DNA of 58,520 nucleotides from Caballeronia jiangsuensis (GCA_000648925.1 JFHF01000049.1:1-58520); one strand, 5' to 3'; shown: positions 9,284 to 18,446, counted from the first letter of the stretch. Made by a program: numbers and translations. The notes: generated from the sequence alone by a model not told the origin.

Positions 9284-10597
9284 ATGCCTGCCCGCAACGA
9301 CCCCACGCGCCTTGAACCCGAATCGACTTCCACGCCGCCAGGAATCGGGCGGCGCGCGTCTTATTACGCGGAAGCGCGGGCATCGCGGTCGCGTTCACCG
9401 CCGCTTCGGCTGACAACGCGTGGGCTGCCGGTCCGACGGGCGCCGACGCCAATCAAGTCAAGCTCCCGCTGATTTAGGATCCGAACACTGAGCAGGAGGA
9501 AGAGACACCGGACGCCAACTTGCCGCCCGACGACCGCATCGGTTATGCGATCGTCGGAGTCGGTCGCCTGTCGCTCAATCAGATCCTGCCAGCGCCCGCG
9601 CAGTGTAAGTACTCGAAGGTCGCCGCGCTGGTTTCGGGCGATCGCACGAAGGCGCTGCGCGTCGCACGCCAGTATGGCGTGCCGGAGGCTGACATCCACG
9701 ACTATCAAATTTTCGAACGTCTCGCTGACAACCCGCGCGTGCAGGTCGTCTCATCGTATTACCCAACGGCATGCACAAGGAACTTTCGTTGCGCGCCGCG
9801 AAGATCGGCAAGCACGTGCTTTGCGAAAAGCCGATGGCGAACAGCGTCGCCGATTGTCAGGCAATGGTCGACGCAATGAGGCGCGCGGACCGCAAGCTCA
9901 TGATCGCGTATCGTAGCCAATATGAGCCGATGGATCGCATGATCGTGAAGATGGTGAAGGACAGGCAACTTGGGCCGCTGCGCGAATTCATCGCGGGCAA
10001 TTCACAGAACGTCGGCGATCCGTCCCAATGGCGATTGAACAAAGCGCTGGCGGGCGGCGGCGCATTGCCCGATATCGGGCTTTACTGCCTGAATGCAGTG
10101 CGCTTTCTGTCCGGCGAGGAGCCGCAGGAAGTCATCGCGACGGTGTATCGGCCGGAGTCCGACCCGCGCTTTGTCGAAGTGGAGCGTCCGTGCACTTCAT
10201 CCTGCGATTTCCAAGCAGACTGACGGCGACGTGTGTGTCGAGCTATGCGAGTCACGAGTCGCGTTTCTTCAGGCTGCAAGGCGCGCAGGGCTGGCCGGAG
10301 ATGGACCCAGCGTTCGGCTACAACGGATTGCGCCTGCGGCACGGCACATTGCAGGACGGCAAGAGCGCGATCACCGAAGTGCAGATCGATCCGCAAAACC
10401 AGTTCGCTCGCGAGATCGACCACATGTCGGTGTGCGTGAAAGATGACATCGTGCCGCACACACCGGGCGAAGAAGGCTTACAGGATCAGCGCATCATCGA
10501 GGCGATATACGAGTCCGCGCGCACCGGCCGTGCAATCAGACTCGCGGCGCCCGCAGTCCCGACGCGTGGCTTCGATCCGCAAATGGAAGTGTTCTGA
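9284..10597 (+). pseudogene. Tat-exported Gfo/Idh/MocA (glucose-fructose oxidoreductase-like), degraded
   Basis: ATG at 9284, with GGAG upstream, begins a Tat-type leader (GIGRR, then after a frame change LLRGSAGIAVAFTAASA). A TAG at about 9475 interrupts otherwise continuous coding (KLPLI, stop, DPNTEQEEE). The Rossmann domain (YAIVGVGRLSLNQILPA) runs to about 9750, where a shift moves it to IVLPNGMHKELSLRAAKIG and the EKPMA motif. A third shift near 10190 leads into the C-terminal domain ending DPQMEVF. An intact relative would be a periplasmic NADP-linked sugar oxidoreductase; this one is dead. Confidence 0.85.
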
Positions 10598-11160
10598 GAA
10601 GTTTTGCGATTCACGCGAGCATCCTATCTGGACGATCGGCCAATTTCTTGGGCGACACGGTCATTGTGGGGATATTTCCGCCAAAAAGAGGCTGTGCCCT
10701 CTTCCCGTCGGGATTGCATCGGAAGGAGACGATTCATGCGCTTTACCCGCAACGGCCGACGGTTCGGGTTCGACGGCGACGTTAAAGCGTCCGTGCTCTG
10801 CGTCACTGTCAAGCCACAAGCCTGACTCGTGTCAAGCACGCGATGTTAACCGGAGAGCGTCCAGCGTGCGCCTTGCTTGGGGACGGCCTGCACCCGGTCG
10901 CCAGAGGCAGTTCAACGCAGCACGCTCTGTTCATGTCACCGGCCGCGGATCACCCAGAGTCGAGCGGGTCCCGGCTCGCTGCCGTTTCTGTGCGAAGGGT
11001 TCCCGGGTACACAGCGCAAGGCTTTAATCGATGACGCACCGGTGTCTGCATCTCCATACTTCGTCGAAGAGGAACATCCACCGCCAGCAATCGCGATGCC
11101 GCCGGATAAGACAGGAGCCGCGGGCGCGTGCGTATCGCGTGGCGAATCGCCCGCTTATGC
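10598..11160. other. Gap, possible remnant of a 2Fe-2S oxidoreductase subunit
   Basis: About 560 bases without an intact gene. A 29-codon frame at 10737-10826 has a strong AAGGAG site and starts MRFTRNGRRFGFDGDV, which resembles the N-terminus of the small 2Fe-2S subunit of isoquinoline/aldehyde oxidoreductases. A weak SVHVTGR echo of the cluster-binding region appears near 10930 in another frame. This is suggestive only. Confidence 0.3.
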
Positions 11161-12363
11161 CTACGGCTCCAGCGCGACCTTGATCCAGCCAGGCTGGCGC
11201 TGATCAAACGTTTTATACGCGTCGATCACGTGTGTGAGCGGCTCGCGCGTGGTCAGGACGCAAAGCGGATCGAACGAACCGTTGCGCACGCGTTCGACGA
11301 GCTGCGGTGTCACCGCACGATGATTGCAGTTGCCCATTCTGATGGTGACGTTCTTGTTCATGGCGGCGCCGATCGGAAAGAAGCGGTCGCCCGGCGGATA
11401 GACACCGATGACGCCGAGCGTGCCCGCCTTCGCAAGCGCCGCGATACCCCAGTCGAGCACTTGTGTCGGCGCGTCGCCGGGAATCCAGCTGCCGTCCTTT
11501 ATGTTGCGCTCGGGCGTCACGGTGCGGCTTTCCCGCTCACCCTGCCTGAGCGTCTCCTCCTGCGCCGCTGGTCCGCGCTGCGCGTGCACGGCATCGACGC
11601 CCACCGCATCGATCACTCTATCCACGCCGATGCCGCCCGTCAGCGCGAGAATTGTCTGAACGGGATCTTCGTCGTCGAAATTGACGGCTTCGCCGCCCTG
11701 TGCACGGGCCATCGCAAGTCGGTCCTCCAGTCGATCGACGACGATGACGCGCCCCGCACCGAGCATGAAGGCGCTCGCCACCGCGAACTGGCCAACCGGC
11801 CCCGCACCGAACACGGCGACCGTGTCGCCTGCGGAGACTTCCGCGATCTGCGCGCCAAAAAAGCCTGTCGGAAAGATATCGGACAGCAGGATGGCGCGTT
11901 CATCGTCGATGCTCTCGGGCAGCTTGATGAGGCTCGCGTGCGCAAGCGGCGTACGCGCGTACTGCGCCTGCAGACCGTTGATCGGCCCGGTCGACTGCGG
12001 TCCGCCAAAAAAAGCTGTCCCGGCCGATGCGCCGTTGGGATTGGCCGAATCGCACTGAGCGGTGTAGCCCTTGCGGCAATAAGAGCATGCGCCGCAGGAT
12101 ATTGTCGATGGGATCAGCACCCGGTCGCCTGCCTTGAAATTGCGGACGCCTCGGCCAATCTGCTCGATCACACCGACGCCTTCATGGCCGAGAATCGTGC
12201 CCGGCATCATGCCAGGAAGGGTTCCACGCACCATGTGCAGGTCCGTGCCGCAGATCGCGCTCGCGGTCAGTCGAACAATGGCATCCTGATCATGCTGAAG
12301 TGTCGGATCGGATACGTTGTCGAGCGAGATGTCCCCGATTCCATGAAATACGACCGCTTTCAT
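11161..12363 (-). CDS. Zinc-dependent alcohol dehydrogenase, formaldehyde-dehydrogenase-like
   Basis: A 400-residue medium-chain dehydrogenase. The start at 12363 has an excellent AAGGAGG site and gives the canonical MKAVVFHG N-terminus; the frame to 12450 is an upstream extension. The catalytic-zinc region reads CGTDLH and GHEGVG, the four structural-zinc cysteines lie in CGACSYCRKGYTAQC, and the NAD fold shows VFGAGPVGQ and VVDRLEDR. The long insert before the C-terminus (about residues 250-310) is typical of the glutathione-independent formaldehyde dehydrogenase branch. A paralogue lies at 32497-33666. Confidence 0.88.
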   Translation of the reverse strand: MKAVVFHGIGDISLDNVSDPTLQHDQDAIVRLTASAICGTDLHMVRGTLPGMMPGTILGHEGVGVIEQIGRGVRNFKAGDRVLIPSTISCGACSYCRKGYTAQCDSANPNGASAGTAFFGGPQSTGPINGLQAQYARTPLAHASLIKLPESIDDERAILLSDIFPTGFFGAQIAEVSAGDTVAVFGAGPVGQFAVASAFMLGAGRVIVVDRLEDRLAMARAQGGEAVNFDDEDPVQTILALTGGIGVDRVIDAVGVDAVHAQRGPAAQEETLRQGERESRTVTPERNIKDGSWIPGDAPTQVLDWGIAALAKAGTLGVIGVYPPGDRFFPIGAAMNKNVTIRMGNCNHRAVTPQLVERVRNGSFDPLCVLTTREPLTHVIDAYKTFDQRQPGWIKVALEP

Positions 12364-12467
12364 CGTGTCCTCCTTTTCGTTCGCCGGGACCTTACGCGCC
12401 ACAGCAATCACTGCACCCGCCGCTGCTTCATTGCCATCACGCCGGTTCATTCGCGGGAGGAGATGAA

Positions 12468-12489
12468 ACGCGCCGCGAGTGCGGCGCGT
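12468..12489 (-). terminator. GC-rich hairpin downstream of the YciE gene
   Basis: ACGCGCCGC at 12468-12476 and GCGGCGCGT at 12481-12489 form a perfect 9-base stem with a GAGT loop. It lies 22 bases beyond the stop of the minus-strand ferritin-like gene and before the dehydrogenase start. No clear U tract follows. Confidence 0.5.
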
Positions 12490-12510
12490 GGTGGCACAAC
12501 GGGCGGCCGC

Positions 12511-13011
12511 TTACTTAGCGGTGGCATGCGTTTGTTCGGCTGCCTGCGCCTTTGCCAGCTGCGTGAGCTTTTCGTCTGTGGACTTTTCCTCCTCGAGCGT
12601 TTCGAGCAGCAGCTTCATGGCGTCCGTGTAGCCGAGCTGCTTCGCGACGGTCGCGAGCGTGCCGTACGTCGCAATCTCGTAGTGCTCGACCTTCTGCGCC
12701 GCGCCGATCAGCGCCGCATCGCGGATCGGACCTTCTTCGAAGTCCTCGATCTGCTCCTGCCCTTCCTCGACGAGCCCTTCCATCGCGACGCACTTGATGC
12801 GCTTGAGCTTGATGCCGCACAATTCGACCACCTGATCGATGCGCTCGATCTGTCCGTTGGTTTCTTCGAGATGCGTCTGAAAGGCTTGCTTGAGTTCGCT
12901 ATGAGAGCTTGCCCGGGCGAGCTTCGGCAGCGCCTTCGTCAATTGCTTCTCGGCGCTATAGACGTCGGAAAGCGAATGAATAAACAGGTCCTGCAAGGTC
13001 TTCGATGCCAT
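12511..13011 (-). CDS. YciE/YciF-type ferritin-like protein (DUF892)
   Basis: A 166-residue four-helix ferritin-like protein: MASKTLQDLFIHSLSDVY then SAEKQLTKALPKLA, a metal-site-like HLEETNGQIERI, VEHYEIATYGTL and LLETLEEEKSTDEKLTQLA. The family binds di-metal and is induced by stress in enterobacteria. An ACGGAGGCATC site precedes the ATG. A remnant of the same C-terminal motif (KSTDEKLTQ) lies near 29180. Confidence 0.9.
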   Translation of the reverse strand: MASKTLQDLFIHSLSDVYSAEKQLTKALPKLARASSHSELKQAFQTHLEETNGQIERIDQVVELCGIKLKRIKCVAMEGLVEEGQEQIEDFEEGPIRDAALIGAAQKVEHYEIATYGTLATVAKQLGYTDAMKLLLETLEEEKSTDEKLTQLAKAQAAEQTHATAK

Positions 13012-13108
13012 GATGCCTCCGTTTCAGTTGCAGCGTGCACAGATGCGAGATTCGCGCGGCCGCCTCGGGCGCACACGCTTCACACTGAGCGCAATCAGTA
13101 TTCCCGCG

Positions 13109-13954
13109 TCAGCCACGCGGCAATTCGACGGGAAGCGACCGTTTGTGCCGGGTCAGCGTGTGGAAGCGGCGTATCGTCGTAAGCACTTCGTCGCCGACTT
13201 CCTTTCCCTCCAGGAAATCGTCGATGTCCTCGTACGTGATGCCATAACTGTCCTCGTCGGGGCGCTGCGGTGTGAGCGTCTCTAGATCCGCGGTGGGCAC
13301 CTTCATGACGAGCCGCTCTTGCGCCCCCATATAAGTGGCGAGCGCGCGCACGCGCCGCTTGGTCAGACCGGAGAGCGGCAGAATGTCCGCGCCACCGTCG
13401 CCGAACTTGGTAAAGAAGCCCATCAGCGACTCGGCGGCATGGTCGGTGCCGATCACCACGCCGCGCCGCGCGCCCGCGATTGCGTATTGCGCGATCATGC
13501 GCTCGCGCGCCTTGATGTTGCCGAGCACGAAATCTTCCTGGAAGTCGTCGACATACTGCGCGCCCCCCTGCTTAAGCGCCGCGAGCATTTCGTCCGACGC
13601 CCTCTTCACGTTGACGCTCAGGACTTCGTCCGGACGCACGAATTGCAGCGCAAGCTGCGCGTCTTCTTCGTCGCGCTGACTACCGTATGGCAGCCTGACC
13701 GCGACGAAACGTGCATCGTAGCCGCGCCCCCGGAGACGCTCGACACTCAGCTGCGCAAGGCGTCCGGCCGTAGACGAATCCACACCGCCGCTGATGCCGA
13801 GCACATAGGTCCGAAGGCCCTGAGAAGACAGGTAGTCAGAGAGAAAGGAAACGCGTCGCTCTCGCTCCACGGCCGCGTCGAAGTCCGGGCGTACGCCTAG
13901 CTCGCGGATGACTTCGTTCTGCCACTGCTGATCTTGGCTCCTGCTTTCTTGCAT
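13109..13954 (-). CDS. nadE: NAD+ synthetase (NadE, ammonia-dependent type)
   Basis: A 281-residue enzyme converting nicotinic acid adenine dinucleotide, ATP and ammonia to NAD+. The ATP-pyrophosphatase loop SGGVDSS and the GTDHAAES motif are clear, and the length fits the ammonia-only form without a glutaminase domain. The start at 13954 is set by GGGAGG just upstream; the longer frame to 14260 is antisense-like extension. It lies 22 bases after pncC on the same strand, making a two-gene NAD-recycling unit. Probably an accessory copy rather than the housekeeping gene (inference). Confidence 0.92.
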   Translation of the reverse strand: MQESRSQDQQWQNEVIRELGVRPDFDAAVERERRVSFLSDYLSSQGLRTYVLGISGGVDSSTAGRLAQLSVERLRGRGYDARFVAVRLPYGSQRDEEDAQLALQFVRPDEVLSVNVKRASDEMLAALKQGGAQYVDDFQEDFVLGNIKARERMIAQYAIAGARRGVVIGTDHAAESLMGFFTKFGDGGADILPLSGLTKRRVRALATYMGAQERLVMKVPTADLETLTPQRPDEDSYGITYEDIDDFLEGKEVGDEVLTTIRRFHTLTRHKRSLPVELPRG

Positions 13955-13976
13955 GCTCGCCTCCCTTTCCTTTCGC

Positions 13977-14477
13977 TCAACGTGCCGCCAAGCAGTTGAA
14001 GTAATGCTCGACCCGTGACAACGCATGCAGCGCGGCAGCGCGCCGCACGTCATTGCGCTCGCCCTCGAAGACGCGCGTCTCGCTGAAGGTCTCGATGCGC
14101 CCGTCGCGCCGCTTGTAGGACCACGCAAAGCACTGCGTGCCTGGCGGGGGCCCGTCGCCGGGTGACGCATCGGCAACGCCGGTATTCGACACTGCGACAT
14201 CTGCGCAACACGCTTCCTGCGCAAGTGCGCCCTCCGACATCTCTCGCGCGACTTCCTCACTCGTCAAGCCAAATCGCTCCATCGTGTCCTCTCGCACGCC
14301 GAGGAAACCTACCTTACCTGTCGGCGAATAGGTGACGAAGCCGACGTCGAGACAGCTCCCGCTTCCCGGCACCGACGAGATCAGCGACGCGATATAACCC
14401 GCCGTGCACGATTCGGCCGTGGCGAGCATCAAGCCGCGCGAACTCAGAAATGAAACGACCTGTCTCGGAATGTCCAC
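13977..14477 (-). CDS. pncC: Nicotinamide-nucleotide amidohydrolase, CinA C-terminal domain (PncC)
   Basis: A 166-residue stand-alone CinA C-terminal domain, which deamidates NMN to nicotinic acid mononucleotide. Motifs AESCTAGYIASLISSVPGSG and FVTYSPTGKVGFLGV are intact, as is AVSNTGVADASPG. GTG start at 14477 with GGGAGGAAGA upstream. Placed directly before nadE, so NMN released by DNA ligase or NAD turnover could be returned to NAD. Confidence 0.88.
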   Translation of the reverse strand: MDIPRQVVSFLSSRGLMLATAESCTAGYIASLISSVPGSGSCLDVGFVTYSPTGKVGFLGVREDTMERFGLTSEEVAREMSEGALAQEACCADVAVSNTGVADASPGDGPPPGTQCFAWSYKRRDGRIETFSETRVFEGERNDVRRAAALHALSRVEHYFNCLAAR

Positions 14478-14854
14478 TCTTCCTCCCTCGCTCTTATCGC
14501 GGGCGTTTAGTCTTCGTCACATGACCGGCAGAGCAATTGGCGCACCAGATCGCAAGGCCCCGTTCGCTGGCTTTCGTGCTTCTTCCGCCGCTCGCGTCTG
14601 TTCGTCCAGGAAAGGCTCAGAGGGTGGGTCGGCGCATCGCCGCGAGCCTGTGAGGATTTCCTCGATGCATTCCTACACTGTCGGCTTCTCGAAGAAAAAC
14701 CCTGATCAGTCTGAAGATATCGTATCGTCGCGGCCGTACCGGCCGAATGCCGAGAACTGATTTGCGTAGCAGCCCACCGGCTGAGGTCTGGACACTTTGC
14801 GCGCCCCACTTTGCAGCGTGATTGCGGATTGCCCTTGCCGGTTGGAGGAACGGG
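14478..14854. other. Intergenic, no gene recognised
   Basis: About 375 bases between the pncC start and the glycosyltransferase remnant. Only short shadow-like frames are present. It should contain the promoter of pncC-nadE reading leftward. Confidence 0.45.
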
Positions 14855-15210
14855 GGCTTGCGGGCGTCGTACTGACGCACAGACTCGCCGATCAAGTGCT
14901 CGAGACGCTCGGGGGAGTGATTGCTCTGCCCGAGCGTATCAGTATCCTGGTGGTCGACAACGCCTTGTGCGACGACACCACGAAGCGCATCGCCCGCGCG
15001 CTTTCCGCGCGCCAAATCGATCAATGCTCGGTGCAAATTCAGCGCGGCGTGGCGCAATCTCGGCGTCACACGCGTGGCGACGGAATATGTGGAGCGTTGC
15101 AACTAGGACAGCTGACAGACTTAAGGCCCGCTGTCGCACGCGGTCGAGATGGTCAACGCCGCGATACGCGTTTCACGGGGGCGCTTACGGATCAGAGGCT
15201 CTTGGCGGCG
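14855..15210 (+). pseudogene. Family 2 glycosyltransferase fragment
   Basis: A decayed GT2 N-terminus. One frame gives GVVLTHRLADQVLETLGGV and ISILVVDNALCDDTTKRIAR; after a shift near 15010, a second reads NLGVTRVATEYVERC. LSHAVEMVNAA then appears in a third. These align by eye with VVLTYNRSDEVHDTLAK, FDIVVVDNASTDGTAARIA, NLGVAHVSTEYVAFCDDD and LSRAVKILDAA of the intact gene at 34409. The DDD motif is destroyed and the C-terminal half is absent. Confidence 0.75.
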
Positions 15211-15460
15211 ACGAATAAGCGATCGTATCGCTCGCTGTCATAAGCGGCCAGGAGATCGTGCATGCAGACGACAGTTCGCCGCTGACCCGCTCACGCATTG
15301 AACTCGGAAAGGCGTATCACCGGCTGAGATTACGGAGATCTCGGCATGCCGATTGCGGCATTGCGCATGTCGAATTCGCGGAGCCCATTTGATGTCCGCC
15401 CTACTACTTCTTCGCGCGATCCGCGCCGAATCACATTCTTGATCCTTATTGGAGGCCGGC

Positions 15461-15829
15461 ATGGCTGACAACGATCGTTCTCTCGAATCCGTCGACTCTC
15501 CCACGATCAAAAGAGCCGGCAATGCCTACGAATTTCCGACGAGCGCAACCGTCGCTGTCTCATCGGGAGACAATGACCGATCCGCGAAAGGCTGAGGCCA
15601 AAATTTCCGCGAGTCATCTCAGTTTTGGGACGCAAAGGGCAACGCTTCGCCGTCTGGCGAGCTGCGTGCGATCGCGAAAAACAAGTTGCCCGACGTACAA
15701 GATACGGTCATCAGAAGGTACCGATTTGCCGCTGACACGACTGACGACTTCGTGCACGACAATCCATGGAAAGCAATTACGATGGCCGCGTTGGCGGGGC
15801 TAGTCGTGGGAATGCTCGCGTCGCGTTGA
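15461..15829 (+). pseudogene. DUF883 (ElaB/YqjD-like) protein interrupted by one TGA
   Basis: ATG at 15461 with GGAGG upstream starts MADNDRSLESVDSPTIKRAG. Coding continues in one frame to the stop at 15827-15829 except for TGA at 15593-15595. The distal half ends FVHDNPWKAITMAALAGLVVGM, the membrane anchor with the PW motif typical of ElaB/YqjD ribosome-associated proteins. Length (122 codons) and both ends are normal, so one substitution appears to have killed it. Confidence 0.78.
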
Positions 15830-16201
15830 TACATACGTGTGCCCATGTTACGACACGCAGCAGTGAAGGCGGAATCGACACGGATCGCGTTTCTCACGGA
15901 TTGATCGCGTAGATGACATGCCATTTCGCAAGCGTCCGCGATTCCGCTCGCGGACCGCTAGCCGAAGCGCCAACAGTCAGCCTCGTCGTTGACGTCAGCT
16001 TCAGTCCGAACGGGCTAGCTGGTAAAGGCCAAGTCGACAAGCGGGGCTTCGCGAGATCGGATTACGCCTCTGCCCGATTTTTCAGGCTGAGGGCTGAAAA
16101 CGCCCCTTGGTGAATGATGGGTTCGAGCCCATGCGCACTGGCCTGCTGCGACCGCAGCGAGGCTTAGATGAATGTTCGTTGCAGTCCGATAGTTGAATAA
16201 T
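15830..16201. other. Intergenic, no gene recognised
   Basis: A stretch of 372 bases between the broken DUF883 gene and the broken receiver gene. Only small unsupported frames are present. Confidence 0.45.
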
Positions 16202-16601
16202 TTATGGCCTTCGAACCCTGGAATTCCGAAGTCGAATGTTGCCCGGGCTTCGATCCTCACAGCTCTCGATGAATTCGGTTAGTTCCGATGCAGTGACGGG
16301 CTTACGAAGATAACCGTCGAACTCCCCTAACGTTCCTGCGTTGAACTCGCGAATGCCGGTCACCGCAATTATGCACGCATCGGTCGAGGCCCCCGCGCAA
16401 CGAACGTACTCGCAAAGCTTGCGTCCGTCGATATCGGGCAACCCAATATCCATTAAAACGGAGGCCGCAGCGGGTCTGGCCTGTCATGCGTAGCGCTTCA
16501 TCCCCTGTTCCCGCAATGTCTGCACGGTGTCCTAGCGAGGCAGCCAGTTCGGCGAACGCCGCAGCGACGTTTTCATCGTCTTCCGCGAACAAGAACAGCA
16601 T
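16202..16601 (-). pseudogene. Single-domain response regulator, frameshifted second copy
   Basis: Starts MLFLFAEDDENVAAAFAELA, almost identical to the intact receiver at 5380-5724. An extra base near 16466-16470 shifts the frame. The alternate frame resumes at MDIGLPDIDGRKLCEYVRCAGAS and runs through YLRKPV to a stop at 16202. Base-by-base comparison of the two copies around the phosphoacceptor shows 24 bases in the first and 25 here. The C-terminal tail also diverges and is longer. Confidence 0.85.
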
Positions 16602-16752
16602 GGTCGATCCCTCAAGGACGGCCCAGCCCGGTGACTTGGTAAAAAGTTTAAGCTAACCTCACGATTTTCCGCCGACAGCGGCGACCGGCCGCCGTAAAGC
16701 CGTGGGGCGACGTGCGCACATCTTTAGCGACGGCGTCCATTACGCATAGAGG

Positions 16753-17469
16753 CTAAACGCCGCCGCCATCCGAGACCGCGCGGGCGCGAACCGGCACAGC
16801 ATTGCGCTCCGACGAAGAACCGCCGCCTTCTTCGAATGGCGGTTGATGTCGGAAGCCTGCAGCACCCGAGACGATCGCGATGATGGCGCCGACGACGAGC
16901 GCAGCAAACGAAAACCAGCTTGCCCGGGCCACGCTGCGCGCCGCCGCATCGGCCGCTTGTCGCACGTCCTGTTCAGCCTGCGGGCTAGATGCCTCGGAAG
17001 CCGCTGAAGCAACAGCGGCCTGCACTTGCTGCTTCGCGGTATCGATGAGCTGACTGTTACCACCTGGCTGATTCGCCCTCGCCGCACCAACTTGCGCGCT
17101 TGTCGCGACAGCACTGCCCGCAGTGCTCACCGCGCTCGTGACCAGTGACGTCATCCCGTAGACAACGAAAAGCGTCATGACGGCCCACGAAAGCAGGCCG
17201 TGCAGCCAGCCGAGTACGGGCGCGCATCGCCCCGCGTAGTATGAACCCACAAAGACAGCGAGTACGGTAGTGACGATCACCCACACGCCCGATCCGAAAC
17301 TGAAGCCATGCAACGGGTTGGGTTTAGACAGCGGAGATAACAGTGACGCACCAATGGCCGTTCCAAGCAAGGTCATGATCAAGTAGGCGGTCATCGAGAG
17401 GATCACCCCGGCAATAATGGACCCCCATGAAAGCCGCGGCAGGCCATCCCGAGTAGTTAAAAGTTTCAT
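16753..17469 (-). CDS. Hypothetical membrane protein (PhnA-like type)
   Basis: A 238-residue protein. The start at 17469 has GGGAGGCATC immediately upstream. Hydrophobic segments: about 14-45 (SWGSIIAGVILSMTAYLIMT), 60-80 (VWVIVTTVLAVFVGSYYAG), 88-110 (LHGLLSWAVMTLFVVYG) and about 190-208 (WFSFAALVVGAIIAIVSG). A long Ala/Gln/Ser-rich linker joins the third and fourth. Similar four-helix proteins occur widely in Burkholderiaceae and Rhizobiales without known function. Confidence 0.75.
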   Translation of the reverse strand: MKLLTTRDGLPRLSWGSIIAGVILSMTAYLIMTLLGTAIGASLLSPLSKPNPLHGFSFGSGVWVIVTTVLAVFVGSYYAGRCAPVLGWLHGLLSWAVMTLFVVYGMTSLVTSAVSTAGSAVATSAQVGAARANQPGGNSQLIDTAKQQVQAAVASAASEASSPQAEQDVRQAADAAARSVARASWFSFAALVVGAIIAIVSGAAGFRHQPPFEEGGGSSSERNAVPVRARAVSDGGGV

Positions 17470-17840
17470 GATGCCTCCCGGATGATTGAAGTTTTTGACT
17501 GAATGACAAATGCGATCGAGCCAAAGGTGCTGTGCAAGCGTCGTGCCAAGCCACACCCACGAGGAGCGTCAAGTCGTCGATAGAAAGGGAGGGCTATCTC
17601 ATCGTCCGGCTGACAATTTGTCGCCTCGCGTGACGGTACGAGCCGCCTGCTGATCGATCTCAACCAAGATCGGCTTATCGCTGGAGGAGCGCCACAAGGT
17701 TGGCATGTGTGGCCTCCTATGCACCGGCGTGTCAGATTTATATCCCACGCCGATGGCGGAGACGGAATAGTGCTTGCTCAGGCGCTTCTATCCTCTACCG
17801 AAACAAGCACTTGACTCGGCCCAGCGTGAAGGAGTTAATC
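17470..17840. other. Divergent promoter region
   Basis: A stretch of 371 bases between the minus-strand membrane protein and the plus-strand hemerythrin gene. No open frame of note and no clear inverted repeat; presumably holds both promoters. Confidence 0.45.
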
Positions 17841-18446
17841 ATGAACATATCGTCATTTCCGCTTATCACGTCAATGATCCGCTTGGATCACACTCATGTG
17901 ATGGCGGCCTTTCATCGTTACCATGCAACAACATCGTGGCCGAGAAAGCGTGCTATCGTCGAGCTCGTTTGCACGGCGTTGGAAATACACGCGCAGCTCG
18001 AAGAAGAAATCTTCTATCCCGCGCTCGGCGAGGCGATGGCTGGAGACGAACGCCTGACGAAGAGCAAGCCCGAGCACGACAAGATGCGTGAGGACATCGC
18101 GAAACTGCGGTCTATGGGTCCTGAGGATGCCGCATATGACGCGCGTTTCATGCAGCTCATGCGCGAGGTCATGCATCACGTGGCAGACGAGGAGACCGTG
18201 CTGCTTCCTACGGCGGAGCGCGCGCTCGCATCGCAGTTGTCCGAACTCGGCATGCGCATGACGAAGCGCCGCATTCAGCTCGTCGCGCAACACCGGCCCG
18301 GCGCGATCGCGGCGAACACGGTCGGTACGTTTCCGTTCGCATCGTTGACCTTAGCGTCGATCGGCGCGCTCGCGCTCGCACGCTGTCTGCGGCCCAGTTC
18401 CGCGCACCGCAGATCGCGGACGTATTTGAGCTCAAGGCTCACGTGA
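17841..18446 (+). CDS. Hemerythrin HHE-domain protein with C-terminal hydrophobic segment
   Basis: A 201-residue protein. The start at 17841 has AAGGAG upstream; the frame extends back to 17700 without one. Iron-ligand-type residues appear as LDHTHVMAAFHRYH, EIHAQLEEEIFYP, PEHDKM and MHHVADEETVLLP, the usual HHE pattern for a non-haem di-iron O2/NO-responsive fold. Residues about 165-182 (FASLTLASIGALALA) are hydrophobic and may anchor it to the membrane, unlike the soluble paralogue at 50356. Its 3' end overlaps the convergent oxidoreductase by 15 bases. Confidence 0.82.
   Translation: MNISSFPLITSMIRLDHTHVMAAFHRYHATTSWPRKRAIVELVCTALEIHAQLEEEIFYPALGEAMAGDERLTKSKPEHDKMREDIAKLRSMGPEDAAYDARFMQLMREVMHHVADEETVLLPTAERALASQLSELGMRMTKRRIQLVAQHRPGAIAANTVGTFPFASLTLASIGALALARCLRPSSAHRRSRTYLSSRLT

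Noticed and set aside
9123..9452. 109-residue minus-strand frame between CsbD and the oxidoreductase remnant
   Set aside because: It is antisense to the Tat leader region of the broken Gfo/Idh/MocA gene and lacks a ribosome-binding site.
11128..13182. 684-residue plus-strand frame across the dehydrogenase and YciE genes
   Set aside because: It is antisense to two clear genes with strong ribosome-binding sites and has no family motif.
15593..15595. TGA as selenocysteine or programmed readthrough
   Set aside because: No selenoprotein family or SECIS-like element fits DUF883, and stops of different types (TGA, TAG) occur across the window, which fits decay.
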